Assembly: GCA_038131365.1 (NCBI GenBank)
Contig: JAYPPH010000005.1
Span: 124,001-188,000 of the forward strand
Direction of reading: 5' to 3'
Length of the DNA stretch: 64,000 nucleotides
From: Marisalimonas marina
Lineage (GTDB): Bacteria; Pseudomonadota; Alphaproteobacteria; Puniceispirillales; Marisalimonadaceae
Made by a program: the position numbers and the translations under genes. The notes under the pieces are model-generated. The model did no database searches, had not been told where the DNA came from, and saw only the letters and a list, made by a program, of their open reading frames with translations. Numbering within the stretch: the first letter of the stretch is position 1; each line of letters opens with the position of its first letter. This document shows, in pieces, positions 54,367 through 63,786 of this stretch.

Positions 54367-55486
54367 GAAATTGCCTTGTAATTGGCACCAGTGAGTTGTT
54401 TGTTCTTGTCAGTCCTAAAAGCATCCCTGCTATGATTGCAGAGGCTAAAATAGAAGATCCTCCATAAGATAAGAAAGGAAGTGTCATTCCTTTGGTAGGT
54501 ATAAGATCTGTATTACTAGCCATATGTATTAGTGATTGGAAACCAAATTGAAAAGCAAGGCCAGCAATAGCTAAAATTAAAAATAGATTATCATTTCGGA
54601 TAGTGTAGAAGAGTGTTCTAAGTATAATTGATGCATAGATAATTATAATAAAGCTACATATAAGGGCTCCATATTCCTCAGCAGCTACCGCAAAAACAAA
54701 ATCAGAATGAGCATCGGGTAAAGACTTTTTATATAACCCTTCTCCTGGACCTTTTCCTAATAGTCCACCTGCTTCAAAAGATTGTAAGGACTTTGAAACT
54801 TGGTAAGTAGTGCCCTCAATAAAACTATCAATTCTAATTTTAACGTGGTCAAAATTATGATAAGAAATAATCATGAAAATTGGGAATGATATTATTAAAA
54901 AAATAATAATGATAAGAGGAATTCCTGTAATAAATAGCTGAAAACCCCAAGTAAATATGAATAGAATAGTCATTCCTAAATCTGGTTGTAACAATAACAG
55001 AGCTGAAATAATGCTTATTGATGTAATAGACCAAATCCAACCTGGAAAATCTTTCTTTTCTGCCCATAATGACAGTACCCATGCATTAAAAATTATGAAG
55101 AAAGGTTTACACACTTCACTTGGCTGGAAGCTTATATTTCCTATATAAAGCCATCTTTGCGCACCTTTTATTTTGTCTCCATCTATTACGGTTGAAAATA
55201 TTAGTAAAATAGATATGACCATTCCTAAAATACTTATAATTTTAATTTGTCTTTGGTTTAAAATTGAAAAAGAAATTATGATTGGAATACTTAATGTACC
55301 AAATAAAATATGCCTTAAGGTAAAATGGTGGGAAGATAAATTCAGACTTTGTGTCAAGTGTTGACTTGACGCCATAACCAAAAAAATCCCTATTAAAATT
55401 AGGATAAAAAAACCTGTTAAAAGGTATCTATCTATAGTCCACCACCATAGAGCAATATTTGATCTGTCTGAACGAGTTATAATCAT
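54353..55486 (-). CDS. ftsW: Septal peptidoglycan glycosyltransferase FtsW
   Basis: SEDS-family polymerase of the divisome working with FtsI. 377 residues with about ten membrane helices; signatures GAQRWLYIGNISFQPSEVCK, FEAGGLLGKGPGEG, LPDAHSDFVFAVAAEEYG and TKGMTLPFLSYGGSS. The window has no rodA, so assignment to FtsW rather than RodA rests on its position between murG and murD. It overlaps murD by 4 bases. Confidence 0.96.
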   Translation of the reverse strand: MIITRSDRSNIALWWWTIDRYLLTGFFILILIGIFLVMASSQHLTQSLNLSSHHFTLRHILFGTLSIPIIISFSILNQRQIKIISILGMVISILLIFSTVIDGDKIKGAQRWLYIGNISFQPSEVCKPFFIIFNAWVLSLWAEKKDFPGWIWSITSISIISALLLLQPDLGMTILFIFTWGFQLFITGIPLIIIIFLIISFPIFMIISYHNFDHVKIRIDSFIEGTTYQVSKSLQSFEAGGLLGKGPGEGLYKKSLPDAHSDFVFAVAAEEYGALICSFIIIIYASIILRTLFYTIRNDNLFLILAIAGLAFQFGFQSLIHMASNTDLIPTKGMTLPFLSYGGSSILASAIIAGMLLGLTRTNNSLVPITRQFHEKK

Positions 55487-56814
55487 TTACTTACAACTCC
55501 GACATCAAACCTACGTTTAATTATCTTTTTCAAGTAATTTCCTCTATCTTCGAAGTTCTTAAATTGATCAAAACTGGCAGCAGATGGAGAGAATAAGATA
55601 ATACAATTTTTTAGTTTACTTCGATTAACGCTCTCAATCGCATCTTGTATAGCTTTATCTAATGTAAAACATATGTTTACCTTTAGTTGAGGAGCACTTT
55701 TTCTTATTTCATTTTCAAAATAACTTGTTGACTTTCCTATTAAGAAAACTTCGTTCACTTTATTTAAATATTTTTTAGCTTGACCAATACCATCAGATTT
55801 TGGTTCGCCTCCTGCTATCCAAAATATATTGTCAAACGAGGATAGGGCTGCGGAAGTTGATTCACCATTAGTAGATTTACTATCATTAATTATTTTGAAT
55901 TTCTTACTTATATGAATAGGTTCCATTCTATGCGGTAAACCTACAAAGCTATCAATAGCTGATTTAATTGTGGATTCTTGAATATTTAGTTTTTTTGCTA
56001 TTGTAATAGCAATAGAAGTGTTTATAGAATTATGATTACCTTTCAGATAATTATTATCATTAATAAACTCATTCCCAGAACTTTTATCTACTTCAACTAA
56101 TTTGATTGAGGTGTTTTTTTGAGATTGGATTATTTCTCTTAAAAATTTGTCATTTTTGTTGAAAACTAATACACCATTAATATTCAAACAACTTATTATT
56201 TTTAATTTGCTCGAAATGTATTTTTCGAAAGTTTCATGAAAATTTATATGATCAGGAGTTATGTTGATTATTGATGCTATATCCAATTTTAAATTTTTTA
56301 TACCATCAAGTTGATAACTGGAGAGTTCAAGAATTATAACACCCTTGTGACCGGGGTCTTTTATAAGACAGGCAGGATAACCAAAATTGCCACCAATTTC
56401 ACATTTAATATTATTGAAATTTAATATGTGATGCAGGAGAGATACTGTAGTTGATTTTCCATTAGTACCTGTTATACCAATAATTTTTGCTCTTGGTTTT
56501 GTTTCAAAAAATAAATCAATCTCGTTAATAATTTTTACTTTATGTTTAATTGCTAATTCAACAGCCTCATGTTTAAGACGATTATTAGTTGGTATACTCG
56601 GACTTACTACTATGGATATTAGGTTTTCCCATGGCCATAATTTATAGTTTTGCCAATTAGATTTTTTAATAGATTCAGGTCTAGGGTAATGATCATCGAA
56701 TACAAAAATATTAGCATTTGAATTTATTAAAATTTTTGCAGCGGCTAATCCAGATTTACCAGCTCCTAAAATTCCAACGTATTTGTCTTTATAATATGCA
56801 ATATTATTTTTCAA
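55483..56814 (-). CDS. murD: UDP-N-acetylmuramoylalanine-D-glutamate ligase
   Basis: Adds D-Glu to UDP-MurNAc-L-Ala. The 443 residues hold GILGAGKSGLAAAKIL, VVSPSIPTNN, the ATP loop GITGTNGKSTTVSLL, GNFGYPA, ELSSYQLDGI, NITPDHINFHETFE, and NDSKSTNGEST. GVVSK ends the protein just at the ftsW ATGA overlap. Confidence 0.96.
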   Translation of the reverse strand: MKNNIAYYKDKYVGILGAGKSGLAAAKILINSNANIFVFDDHYPRPESIKKSNWQNYKLWPWENLISIVVSPSIPTNNRLKHEAVELAIKHKVKIINEIDLFFETKPRAKIIGITGTNGKSTTVSLLHHILNFNNIKCEIGGNFGYPACLIKDPGHKGVIILELSSYQLDGIKNLKLDIASIINITPDHINFHETFEKYISSKLKIISCLNINGVLVFNKNDKFLREIIQSQKNTSIKLVEVDKSSGNEFINDNNYLKGNHNSINTSIAITIAKKLNIQESTIKSAIDSFVGLPHRMEPIHISKKFKIINDSKSTNGESTSAALSSFDNIFWIAGGEPKSDGIGQAKKYLNKVNEVFLIGKSTSYFENEIRKSAPQLKVNICFTLDKAIQDAIESVNRSKLKNCIILFSPSAASFDQFKNFEDRGNYLKKIIKRRFDVGVVSK

Positions 56815-56819
56815 TTTTA

Positions 56820-57908
56820 TTACCTAAGTTTAAGTGTTGATAGACCTATTAGGGCTAGGATAACTGCTATTATCCAAAATCTGATTACTATAGTTGCCTC
56901 TGGCCATCCCTTTTGTTCAAAATGATGGTGTAGTGGTGCCATCCTAAATACACGTTTACCTGTAAGTTTAAAGGAGATAACTTGTACAATCACAGATATA
57001 GTTTCCAGAACAAATAGACCTCCAATTATAATTAACACTAATTCATGTCTTGATGCTGATGCGCTGACACCAATTACTCCTCCTAGAGAAAGTGAACCTG
57101 TGTCTCCCATAAACACCATTGCTGGTGGTGCGTTAAACCATAAAAATCCCAGGCCAGAACCAATTATTGCTCCCAAGAAGACGGCAATTTCACCTACGCC
57201 AGGAACGTAATTAATTTGTAAGTAACTAGAGAAATTTATATGTCCTACTAAGTATACAACTATAGCTAAGGAACTAGCTGCAATCATAACAGGAACAATT
57301 GCAAGCCCATCTAAGCCATCTGTTAAGTTTACAGCATTTGAGGATCCTACTATGACTAAAATAGTAAAAGGAATGTACAAGGCGCCTATAAAAAACAAAC
57401 CTTCTTTTAGTAATGGAATAGATAATGAATTTTGATAGTTTGGAGGGGTGTTTTCACCTATAAACCATGCTGCTACAAATGCTACTAAAATTTGTGGAAT
57501 TATTTTTTGATAACTTTTAAGGCCATTACTCGACATTTTGGATACTTTAAGCCAATCATCCAAAAGCCCAATTAGACCAAATGATAAGGCAACACCTAAA
57601 ATTATCCAAATGTATATATTGTCAAGTTTTGCCCACAAAATTGTAGAGATTGTAAAAGCAAAGAGTATAAGTAATCCTCCCATTGTAGGAGTGCCACTTT
57701 TTGTGATTATATGGCTTTGAGGGCCATCAGAACGTATTGGTTGTCCTTTTTTTTGAAATTTTTTTAAAATAAATATAATTTTCTGTCCAAATACCAAACT
57801 TATTATTAAGGCAGTTAATAGAGCTCCAATGCTTCTAAATGTTATGTAATTAAATAAATTTAGAGGCTGAAAATATTCTGTATAATTAAGTAATAAATCA
57901 GGCAGCAT
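56820..57908 (-). CDS. mraY: Phospho-MurNAc-pentapeptide translocase MraY
   Basis: Transfers phospho-MurNAc-pentapeptide to undecaprenyl phosphate, giving lipid I. 362 residues, about ten helices. Signatures are SGTPTMGGLLIL, GLLDDWLKV (Asp pair at the active site), NLTDGLDGLAIVP, FNAPPAMVFMGDTGSLSLGG and MAPLHHHFEQKGW. It overlaps murF by 11 bases and precedes murD by 5. Confidence 0.98.
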   Translation of the reverse strand: MLPDLLLNYTEYFQPLNLFNYITFRSIGALLTALIISLVFGQKIIFILKKFQKKGQPIRSDGPQSHIITKSGTPTMGGLLILFAFTISTILWAKLDNIYIWIILGVALSFGLIGLLDDWLKVSKMSSNGLKSYQKIIPQILVAFVAAWFIGENTPPNYQNSLSIPLLKEGLFFIGALYIPFTILVIVGSSNAVNLTDGLDGLAIVPVMIAASSLAIVVYLVGHINFSSYLQINYVPGVGEIAVFLGAIIGSGLGFLWFNAPPAMVFMGDTGSLSLGGVIGVSASASRHELVLIIIGGLFVLETISVIVQVISFKLTGKRVFRMAPLHHHFEQKGWPEATIVIRFWIIAVILALIGLSTLKLR

Positions 57909-59316
57909 TAGTTTTCTCCTGATTTAAATTCTGTAAAATCTTTACTAATTTCCAAACTTTTGATCCATTTGAGCCTTTTATTAAAATAAGTTGGTTGGGT
58001 TTAATTAAATCTTTAATTTTTAAAATTAAACTATCTATATCGGGATAAGAATAAGACTTAATTTCTAATTTTTTACTCATTAATTCTGTAAAAAATCCAA
58101 CAGTTATGAGTAAATTAGGATTTATTTTTTTAATAATTGGTATTAATTCCAAGTGTTTAATCATAGATTTTTTACCTAATTCAAGCATGTCACCTATAAT
58201 CAGTACTGTTTTGTAATTATGAAGTTTAGACTTGGTTTTGTATAAGTTAGATAAAGATGCATACATAGAGTCTGGGTTTGCATTGTAACTGTCATCAATC
58301 AATAAACTTTTTTGATTATTCTTAAAATTTATAGTTATTTTTTGACCTCTGCCTGGCAAAGGTTTTAAGTTGCTTATAGTTTTTTTTGCAATTTCTTCTG
58401 GTAATTTTAATTCTTTTACAACAGCAATTGATGCAACTGCATTTGAGGCTTGAACTGTATTCAAATATTTAAGATGCCAAGGCAATTCGTTCTCTTGGAA
58501 AATAGTACACCCATCTTTTTCATCAATTATTTTTTTTACAATGGTCTTTGAATTTTTTAAATGTCCATAGTAATTTACATTAGGTGTGATCTTCTCAGCC
58601 TTTTCTTTGAGGTATTTAGACCATAAATTGTCTGAATTAATTAAAGCTACTCCATTTGAATTTAGTCCTAAGAAAATTTCACTTTTAGCATTTGCAATTT
58701 CTTTTTCACTTTTAAAATTTTGAATATGGGAACTTGAAACGTTCGTAATTAATGCAATATCTGGTCTAGAAATTAAGGCTAATTCTTTAATTTCACCAGA
58801 ATGGTTCATGCCAAGTTCCAACACACAAAATTTATATTCTTTTGGAAGTCTTGATAATGTTAAAGAAAGTCCAATAATATTGTTGTTGTTACCTTGTGTG
58901 AAGTGTGTGTTTCCATATTCTTGTAGAGAAGAAGCTAAAATATGTTTGGTACTTGTTTTTCCACTACTCCCAGTAATAGCTATAACTTTGCCAGAAAATC
59001 TATTTCTTGAAAATTGTGCAATATTTTTGAGTGAAACTTTTGTGTCTTTTACTAACAATGCGTTCCATTTTAGTGCATATTGTTCTTCTGAAACAAGTGC
59101 TCCTGAAGCCCCCTTTGAAATTGCAGATTCAATAAAATCATGGCCATCAAATTTATCTCCTTTAATAGCTATAAATAAATCACCTTTTTGTATTGTCCTA
59201 TCATCAATGCTTATGCCGGAAACTACATGTTCATTCTTTAAAAAATTAGAAGAGGGATCAGATCCATTAGTAGCACTTATTAGTTCATGTTTGGTCCACA
59301 AAAAGTTCAAAATCAA
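57898..59316 (-). CDS. murF: UDP-MurNAc-tripeptide-D-alanyl-D-alanine ligase
   Basis: Adds D-Ala-D-Ala, made by Ddl, to the tripeptide. The 472 residues carry GISIDDRTIQKGDLFIAI, the ATP loop ITGSSGKTSTKHIL, QGNNNNIIGL, ELGMNHSGEI, ITNVSSSHIQNF and DDSYNANPDSM. The N-terminal region (KHELISATNG) fits MurF. It overlaps murE by 4 bases (ATGA). Confidence 0.96.
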   Translation of the reverse strand: MILNFLWTKHELISATNGSDPSSNFLKNEHVVSGISIDDRTIQKGDLFIAIKGDKFDGHDFIESAISKGASGALVSEEQYALKWNALLVKDTKVSLKNIAQFSRNRFSGKVIAITGSSGKTSTKHILASSLQEYGNTHFTQGNNNNIIGLSLTLSRLPKEYKFCVLELGMNHSGEIKELALISRPDIALITNVSSSHIQNFKSEKEIANAKSEIFLGLNSNGVALINSDNLWSKYLKEKAEKITPNVNYYGHLKNSKTIVKKIIDEKDGCTIFQENELPWHLKYLNTVQASNAVASIAVVKELKLPEEIAKKTISNLKPLPGRGQKITINFKNNQKSLLIDDSYNANPDSMYASLSNLYKTKSKLHNYKTVLIIGDMLELGKKSMIKHLELIPIIKKINPNLLITVGFFTELMSKKLEIKSYSYPDIDSLILKIKDLIKPNQLILIKGSNGSKVWKLVKILQNLNQEKTNAA

Positions 59317-60824
59317 ATCTCTGTCATATTAAAATTGTTTAACGCTTCTCTGGCTACTGCATAATCGTCGAATGGGAGCGTTTCTAATCCAATAGTTTGC
59401 AATGTTTCATGGCCTTTGCCAGCAATGAGTAAAAAATCATTCTCTTTTAATATAGATACGGCGTGTTTAATTGCTTTGTTTCTATCTGAAATCTCTATCG
59501 CGTTAGGAGTGCCAGTTAAAATATCACTTCTAATTTTAGCGGGGTTTTCATTTCTAGGGTTATCATCTGTTACAATTACAGTATCTGAATGTTTATGTGC
59601 TATTTTGCCCATTAACTCTCTTTTATCTTTATCTCTATCACCGCCACAACCAAATAGAGTTATCAGTTTTCCATTTTTAAGTTTCATTTCTTTAAGAGAT
59701 GAAAGGACTGATCTTAATGCTTCAGGTGTATGAGCGTAATCAATAATAACTGTTGAATTAAGCTTTTTGCTTGAAACAATTTCCATTCTTCCTCTAGCAG
59801 GTTTGAGATAAGACAAGGCCCTAAAAACAAAATTTGGGTCCATTCCTAATGCAATGCATATTGAGGCAGATGCTAAAACATTATAGGCTTGAAATTTTCC
59901 AATCATTCCCAATGTAGAATTATATAGTATTTTCTTGTACTCAACAGACATTTTAAGTGTCTGATTATTATGAGTTATGGATTTTATCTTAATAGAAGCT
60001 TTTTTATTTTCACCAAAAGTCAAAACCAGATGTTTATCTTTTTCTAGTTCTTCATATAACCGCTTTCCAAAATCATCATCGATATTTATGGCTACTGCAC
60101 ACCGTTTTTTAAGGATTTCATTAAAAAGTCGTTTCTTGGAAGTGAAATAATTTTCTATGTTGCCGTGATAATCTAAATGATCATGAGAAAGGTTTGTAAA
60201 CGCTGCAGCAGAAAAATTTATACCATCTAATCTAAATTGATCCAAGCCATGTGAAGAAGCTTCTAGTGCTAAATGTGATACATTTTTTTCAGATAGAAAA
60301 CTAAGATTTTTATATAATTCAGATGGCTCAAAAGTTGTTAAGGAGTTTTCAGAGGAGTTATAAATAGTTTCATTTTGATTAGTTCCAATTTTAATGCCAA
60401 GAGTTCCCATTGAAGCAGCTTTCCAACCTGCAAGAGTCCATATTTGTCTGCAAAATTCTACAGTAGAAGTTTTTCCATTTGTGCCTGTTATACCAATGAC
60501 AACATTTGGCTGTTTGTTATAAAAAGCAGAGAGAAGAATTGAATAAATTAGTCTAGCAGAATTATTCCTTATTACTAAACAATCGTTCGTATTTAGATTT
60601 TCATTTTCTGAGAGAATTAAAAAAGCACCTTTATTTTTTGCTTCTTGTATAAAATTTTCTCCATTAAATTTTTTCCCTTTTATTGCAATAAAAATATATC
60701 CAGATTGAACTTGTTTACTATTTGAAGTTATTCCGTTGACATTTTGACTTAATATATCGTCACTAAGTTGCCCCATTAGATCCGTTAAAAGTAAATTTTT
60801 TGAAATTAAATTTCTCAAAATCAT
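59313..60824 (-). CDS. murE: UDP-MurNAc-L-Ala-D-Glu-meso-DAP ligase
   Basis: Adds the third stem residue. The 503 residues hold ITSNSKQVQSGYIFIAIKG, the ATP loop ITGTNGKTSTVEF, EASSHGLDQFR, NLSHDHLDYHG and DYAHTPEALR. The motif DNPRNENP matches the meso-diaminopimelate type (DNPR), so the peptidoglycan is probably DAP-type. It starts one base before... the ftsI stop region (ftsI ends at 60826), so the genes are directly adjacent. Confidence 0.96.
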   Translation of the reverse strand: MILRNLISKNLLLTDLMGQLSDDILSQNVNGITSNSKQVQSGYIFIAIKGKKFNGENFIQEAKNKGAFLILSENENLNTNDCLVIRNNSARLIYSILLSAFYNKQPNVVIGITGTNGKTSTVEFCRQIWTLAGWKAASMGTLGIKIGTNQNETIYNSSENSLTTFEPSELYKNLSFLSEKNVSHLALEASSHGLDQFRLDGINFSAAAFTNLSHDHLDYHGNIENYFTSKKRLFNEILKKRCAVAINIDDDFGKRLYEELEKDKHLVLTFGENKKASIKIKSITHNNQTLKMSVEYKKILYNSTLGMIGKFQAYNVLASASICIALGMDPNFVFRALSYLKPARGRMEIVSSKKLNSTVIIDYAHTPEALRSVLSSLKEMKLKNGKLITLFGCGGDRDKDKRELMGKIAHKHSDTVIVTDDNPRNENPAKIRSDILTGTPNAIEISDRNKAIKHAVSILKENDFLLIAGKGHETLQTIGLETLPFDDYAVAREALNNFNMTEI

Positions 60825-60825
60825 T

Positions 60826-62526
60826 TTATAAATTTTCTCCCTTTTTCTTTCCTCTTATTTCGTATTGGATAAGATTTTGTGAGAAATCTAATGAATCTTC
60901 ATTTTGTGGTTTCACATTTAAAATTGGTGCAATTCTTGTTACTATTTTTTTAATAGTGGGTGCGACAACCCACCCTGCAGTCCTGTAACCAAAAGATGAC
61001 TTTTGACCTTTGGGATTATCTATCATTACAGTTATTACGTATTGAGGCTTATTTATTGGGAATGCTGCTGTGAAAGCTACAATATTTTGTTTTTTTAAGT
61101 AGCCTCCATTTTTACTGAGCTTTTCAGCTGTTCCTGTTTTGCCTCCAACTAGATAGCCTTTTGCTTCTGCTTTTTTAGCAGTTCCGTGTTTACTTTTTAC
61201 AACAAGTCTCATTATACTTTTAATTTTATTCGAAGTATTTTTTGTAAAAACTTGAGTATTTTCTTTCTCTTTTTTTGAAATTAGGAGAGTAGGGTTAACT
61301 TTTATACCATCATTTACAAGTGTTGCCGTTGAGGATGCAAGGTGCATTGGTGTTATTGCTATCCCATGTCCATAGGATATTGTCATTGTTGAAAGTAATT
61401 TCCTATCCATAAGAACTTGTGGCATTCCTATTTCAGGTATCTGCAAATCTAATTTTTTCATAAACCCAAGTTTTCTTAGATATTTCAACTGTATTGATGA
61501 ACCAAACCTTTCAGCAATTTTAGCTGACCCAATATTACTCGAATGGACAATAACCTCAGGAATATTAATTGAGTAATTTAAGGGGTGGAAATCTCTTATT
61601 GTTCTGGATGAAACTCTTAAAGGCCGGGAAACATCAAAAACTTCATTTTCTTTAACACTGCCACTATCTAAAGCAATTGCAGCTGTGATTAATTTAAGGG
61701 TGGAGCCGAGCTCATAAATTCCTTTTGTTGCTTTGTTAAATAATAGATTATTAGATATTTTATTATAGTTATTGACATTATAATCAGGCAAAGACGTTAA
61801 AGCATAAATTTCCCCATTTTTGGAGTTCATGACTATACCAGCACCACCTTCAGCTTCAAATTTTCTGATCTGTTCAAGTAAAATTTTTTCTGTGATATGT
61901 TGAATTCCGCTGTGAATTGAAATATTTATATTTTTACCGCTTTTTAATTCACTATCTAATGTTTTTTCTATTCCGGCTATACCAATGCCGTCAATATCAG
62001 TGCTTCCTAAAATATGTGCAGCTAAATTATTTTTAGGATATATCCTCTTATATTTTGTTCTTATTTTTAATCCTTCTATGCCCTCATTCAATAATGCAAT
62101 ATGTTCTCTTGGAGAAATCTCTCTTAATAAATTTACAAATTTTTTATTTGAGTTTAATTTGTTTTTTAAATTGCTTTCTTCTAGTCGAGGAAAAATTGTC
62201 ACCAATTTTTTTATTGTTTCGCTTTTATTGAAAATTTCATGTGGGTTAATATTTAAACTTGAGGTTGCTATAGTTGTTGCAAGCAAATTATTATTTCGAT
62301 CGTAAATATTTCCACGGGGTAAATTTTCAATGATATTTTCTTTAGTTGCTTTAATAGCAATATTCTCTGTACTAGATTTGTGAATGCCAGCTAGAGAGAT
62401 TGTCCTATAACCAATGGTTACAAAGGAAAATAAAAACAAACAGCCTACCATTAATAATTTAATTTTTCTAAATTTTGAATTTGTTTCACCTACAAGTGCA
62501 TTTTTATAATTTATAATATTTTTCAT
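60826..62526 (-). CDS. ftsI: Septal transpeptidase FtsI (PBP3)
   Basis: Class B penicillin-binding protein that crosslinks septal peptidoglycan with FtsW. 566 residues: a cytoplasmic tail, one helix (LLMVGCLFLFSFVTIGYRTI, about 24-43), the pedestal domain with LPRGNIYDRNNNLLA, and the transpeptidase domain with GSTLK (active-site Ser), SSN in HSSNIGSAKIAE and KTGTAEKL. It is overlapped by ftsL at its start (62523-62526). Confidence 0.97.
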   Translation of the reverse strand: MKNIINYKNALVGETNSKFRKIKLLMVGCLFLFSFVTIGYRTISLAGIHKSSTENIAIKATKENIIENLPRGNIYDRNNNLLATTIATSSLNINPHEIFNKSETIKKLVTIFPRLEESNLKNKLNSNKKFVNLLREISPREHIALLNEGIEGLKIRTKYKRIYPKNNLAAHILGSTDIDGIGIAGIEKTLDSELKSGKNINISIHSGIQHITEKILLEQIRKFEAEGGAGIVMNSKNGEIYALTSLPDYNVNNYNKISNNLLFNKATKGIYELGSTLKLITAAIALDSGSVKENEVFDVSRPLRVSSRTIRDFHPLNYSINIPEVIVHSSNIGSAKIAERFGSSIQLKYLRKLGFMKKLDLQIPEIGMPQVLMDRKLLSTMTISYGHGIAITPMHLASSTATLVNDGIKVNPTLLISKKEKENTQVFTKNTSNKIKSIMRLVVKSKHGTAKKAEAKGYLVGGKTGTAEKLSKNGGYLKKQNIVAFTAAFPINKPQYVITVMIDNPKGQKSSFGYRTAGWVVAPTIKKIVTRIAPILNVKPQNEDSLDFSQNLIQYEIRGKKKGENL

Positions 62527-62828
62527 TTAGCCACCCTTTCGTTTATAGACTTTGTGGCTTCAACTAAATCTTTGATGTTCCAAATATCTGTTGGAAGGAT
62601 TTCTTTTAGCTCTAATTTATTTAAAGCTATTTTCTCAATTCTTTCTGGACGCTTGAGATAACTAAGTTCAGCATTTAAAATTTCTATATCTGATTTTGTA
62701 TCATCTATCTTGGCTTTAATTGTTCTGAGGGCTATTTCATTTTCATTAATAGAAAACTTAATTTGATATAATGAAATTCCTACTATAAGTATCAAGAAAA
62801 TAACTAGAAAAGATGGATATCTAATCAT
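62523..62828 (-). CDS. ftsL: Cell division protein FtsL
   Basis: Small bitopic divisome protein of 101 residues: one N-terminal helix (YPSFLVIFLILIVGISLYQI, about 4-23), then a coiled coil with heptads (IALRTIKAKIDDTKSDIEIL) and a short tail with PERIEKIALNKLELKE, like the FtsL/LD consensus RIE..A...L. Sequence is poorly conserved in the family, so the call leans on topology and the rsmH-ftsL-ftsI order. 4-base overlaps join it to both neighbours. Confidence 0.9.
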   Translation of the reverse strand: MIRYPSFLVIFLILIVGISLYQIKFSINENEIALRTIKAKIDDTKSDIEILNAELSYLKRPERIEKIALNKLELKEILPTDIWNIKDLVEATKSINERVAK

Positions 62829-63778
62829 TCTTGATCTCCAAAATATGATGGAAATTCTGTTCTTCGAGCAACTCGTAATTTAGCAGACCTTGACCGTCTA
62901 TTTCCCGCCATTTCTTTTTCTGATGGACAAATAGGCTTTTTTGTTAATATTTCCAGGCTATTTTTTCTCTTATCTTCTTCTGGCAAATATCGTGATATTG
63001 GCTTGCTTCTCGAACATTTAATAAAAAATTCCTTTATAATTCTATCCTCAATTGAATGGAAAGAAACCACAGCCAAAATACCATTTGGATGTAGTGACTT
63101 TTCAGCAGCAATTAGTCCTTTTTCAAGTTCATCTATTTCATTATTGAGATATATTCTAATTGCCTGAAACGTTCTCGTTGCTGGATCAATTTTTTGTTTT
63201 GAGAATGGAATTGATTTCCTAATAATAGTGGCTAGTTGTAAAGTGCTATTAATCCTTTTTGTTAAACGCTCATTAGCAATATTTTTTGCTATTCTTCTAG
63301 AAAAAATTTCATCGCCATATTCATAAATTATGTTAGCTAGTGTTTTTTCCTCTACTTTATTGATAAACTCCTCAGCAGTAGGACCTTCTAATGACATTCT
63401 CATGTCTAAGGGACCATCAGATTTAAATGAAAAACCTCTTTCTTTTTTATCAAGCTGAGGACTTGAAACCCCAAGATCAAAAACTATTCCATTAACTTTA
63501 TTTATATTTTTATCTTTTAAATATTTAATTAGTTCTGAAAACCTTCCATTTACAAAAGTAAACTTATCCTTAAAACAAGATTGTATTGGCTGTGCAAATT
63601 TTTTTGCCTCAGGATCTCTGTCAATGGCTAAAAGATTGCAATTACTTTTACTAAGAATTTCTTTGCTATACCCACCTAAGCCAAATGTGGCGTCAACATA
63701 AAAACCTTCGTCCTTCAATGAAAGCGAATTTATTACTTCATCTAAAAGAACAGGAATATGATGAGTAGTATCTAACAT
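62825..63778 (-). CDS. rsmH: 16S rRNA (cytosine(1402)-N4)-methyltransferase RsmH
   Basis: SAM-dependent methyltransferase (MraW) acting on C1402 of 16S rRNA. The 317 residues begin HHIPVLLDEVINSLSLKD and hold the SAM motif DATFGLGGYSKEIL, AIDRDPEA, FDLGVSSPQLD, GPLDMRMS, RTFQAIRIYLNNEI, and VSFHSIEDRIIKEF. All family motifs are intact. It begins 8 bases after the mraZ stop. Confidence 0.97.
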   Translation of the reverse strand: MLDTTHHIPVLLDEVINSLSLKDEGFYVDATFGLGGYSKEILSKSNCNLLAIDRDPEAKKFAQPIQSCFKDKFTFVNGRFSELIKYLKDKNINKVNGIVFDLGVSSPQLDKKERGFSFKSDGPLDMRMSLEGPTAEEFINKVEEKTLANIIYEYGDEIFSRRIAKNIANERLTKRINSTLQLATIIRKSIPFSKQKIDPATRTFQAIRIYLNNEIDELEKGLIAAEKSLHPNGILAVVSFHSIEDRIIKEFFIKCSRSKPISRYLPEEDKRKNSLEILTKKPICPSEKEMAGNRRSRSAKLRVARRTEFPSYFGDQE

Positions 63779-63786
63779 AATTAAAG

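Noticed and set aside
58808..59332. Open frame of 174 codons antisense to the start of murF
   Set aside because: Fully covered by murF with intact motifs; Ser/Pro/Leu-rich composition typical of reverse-strand shadows.
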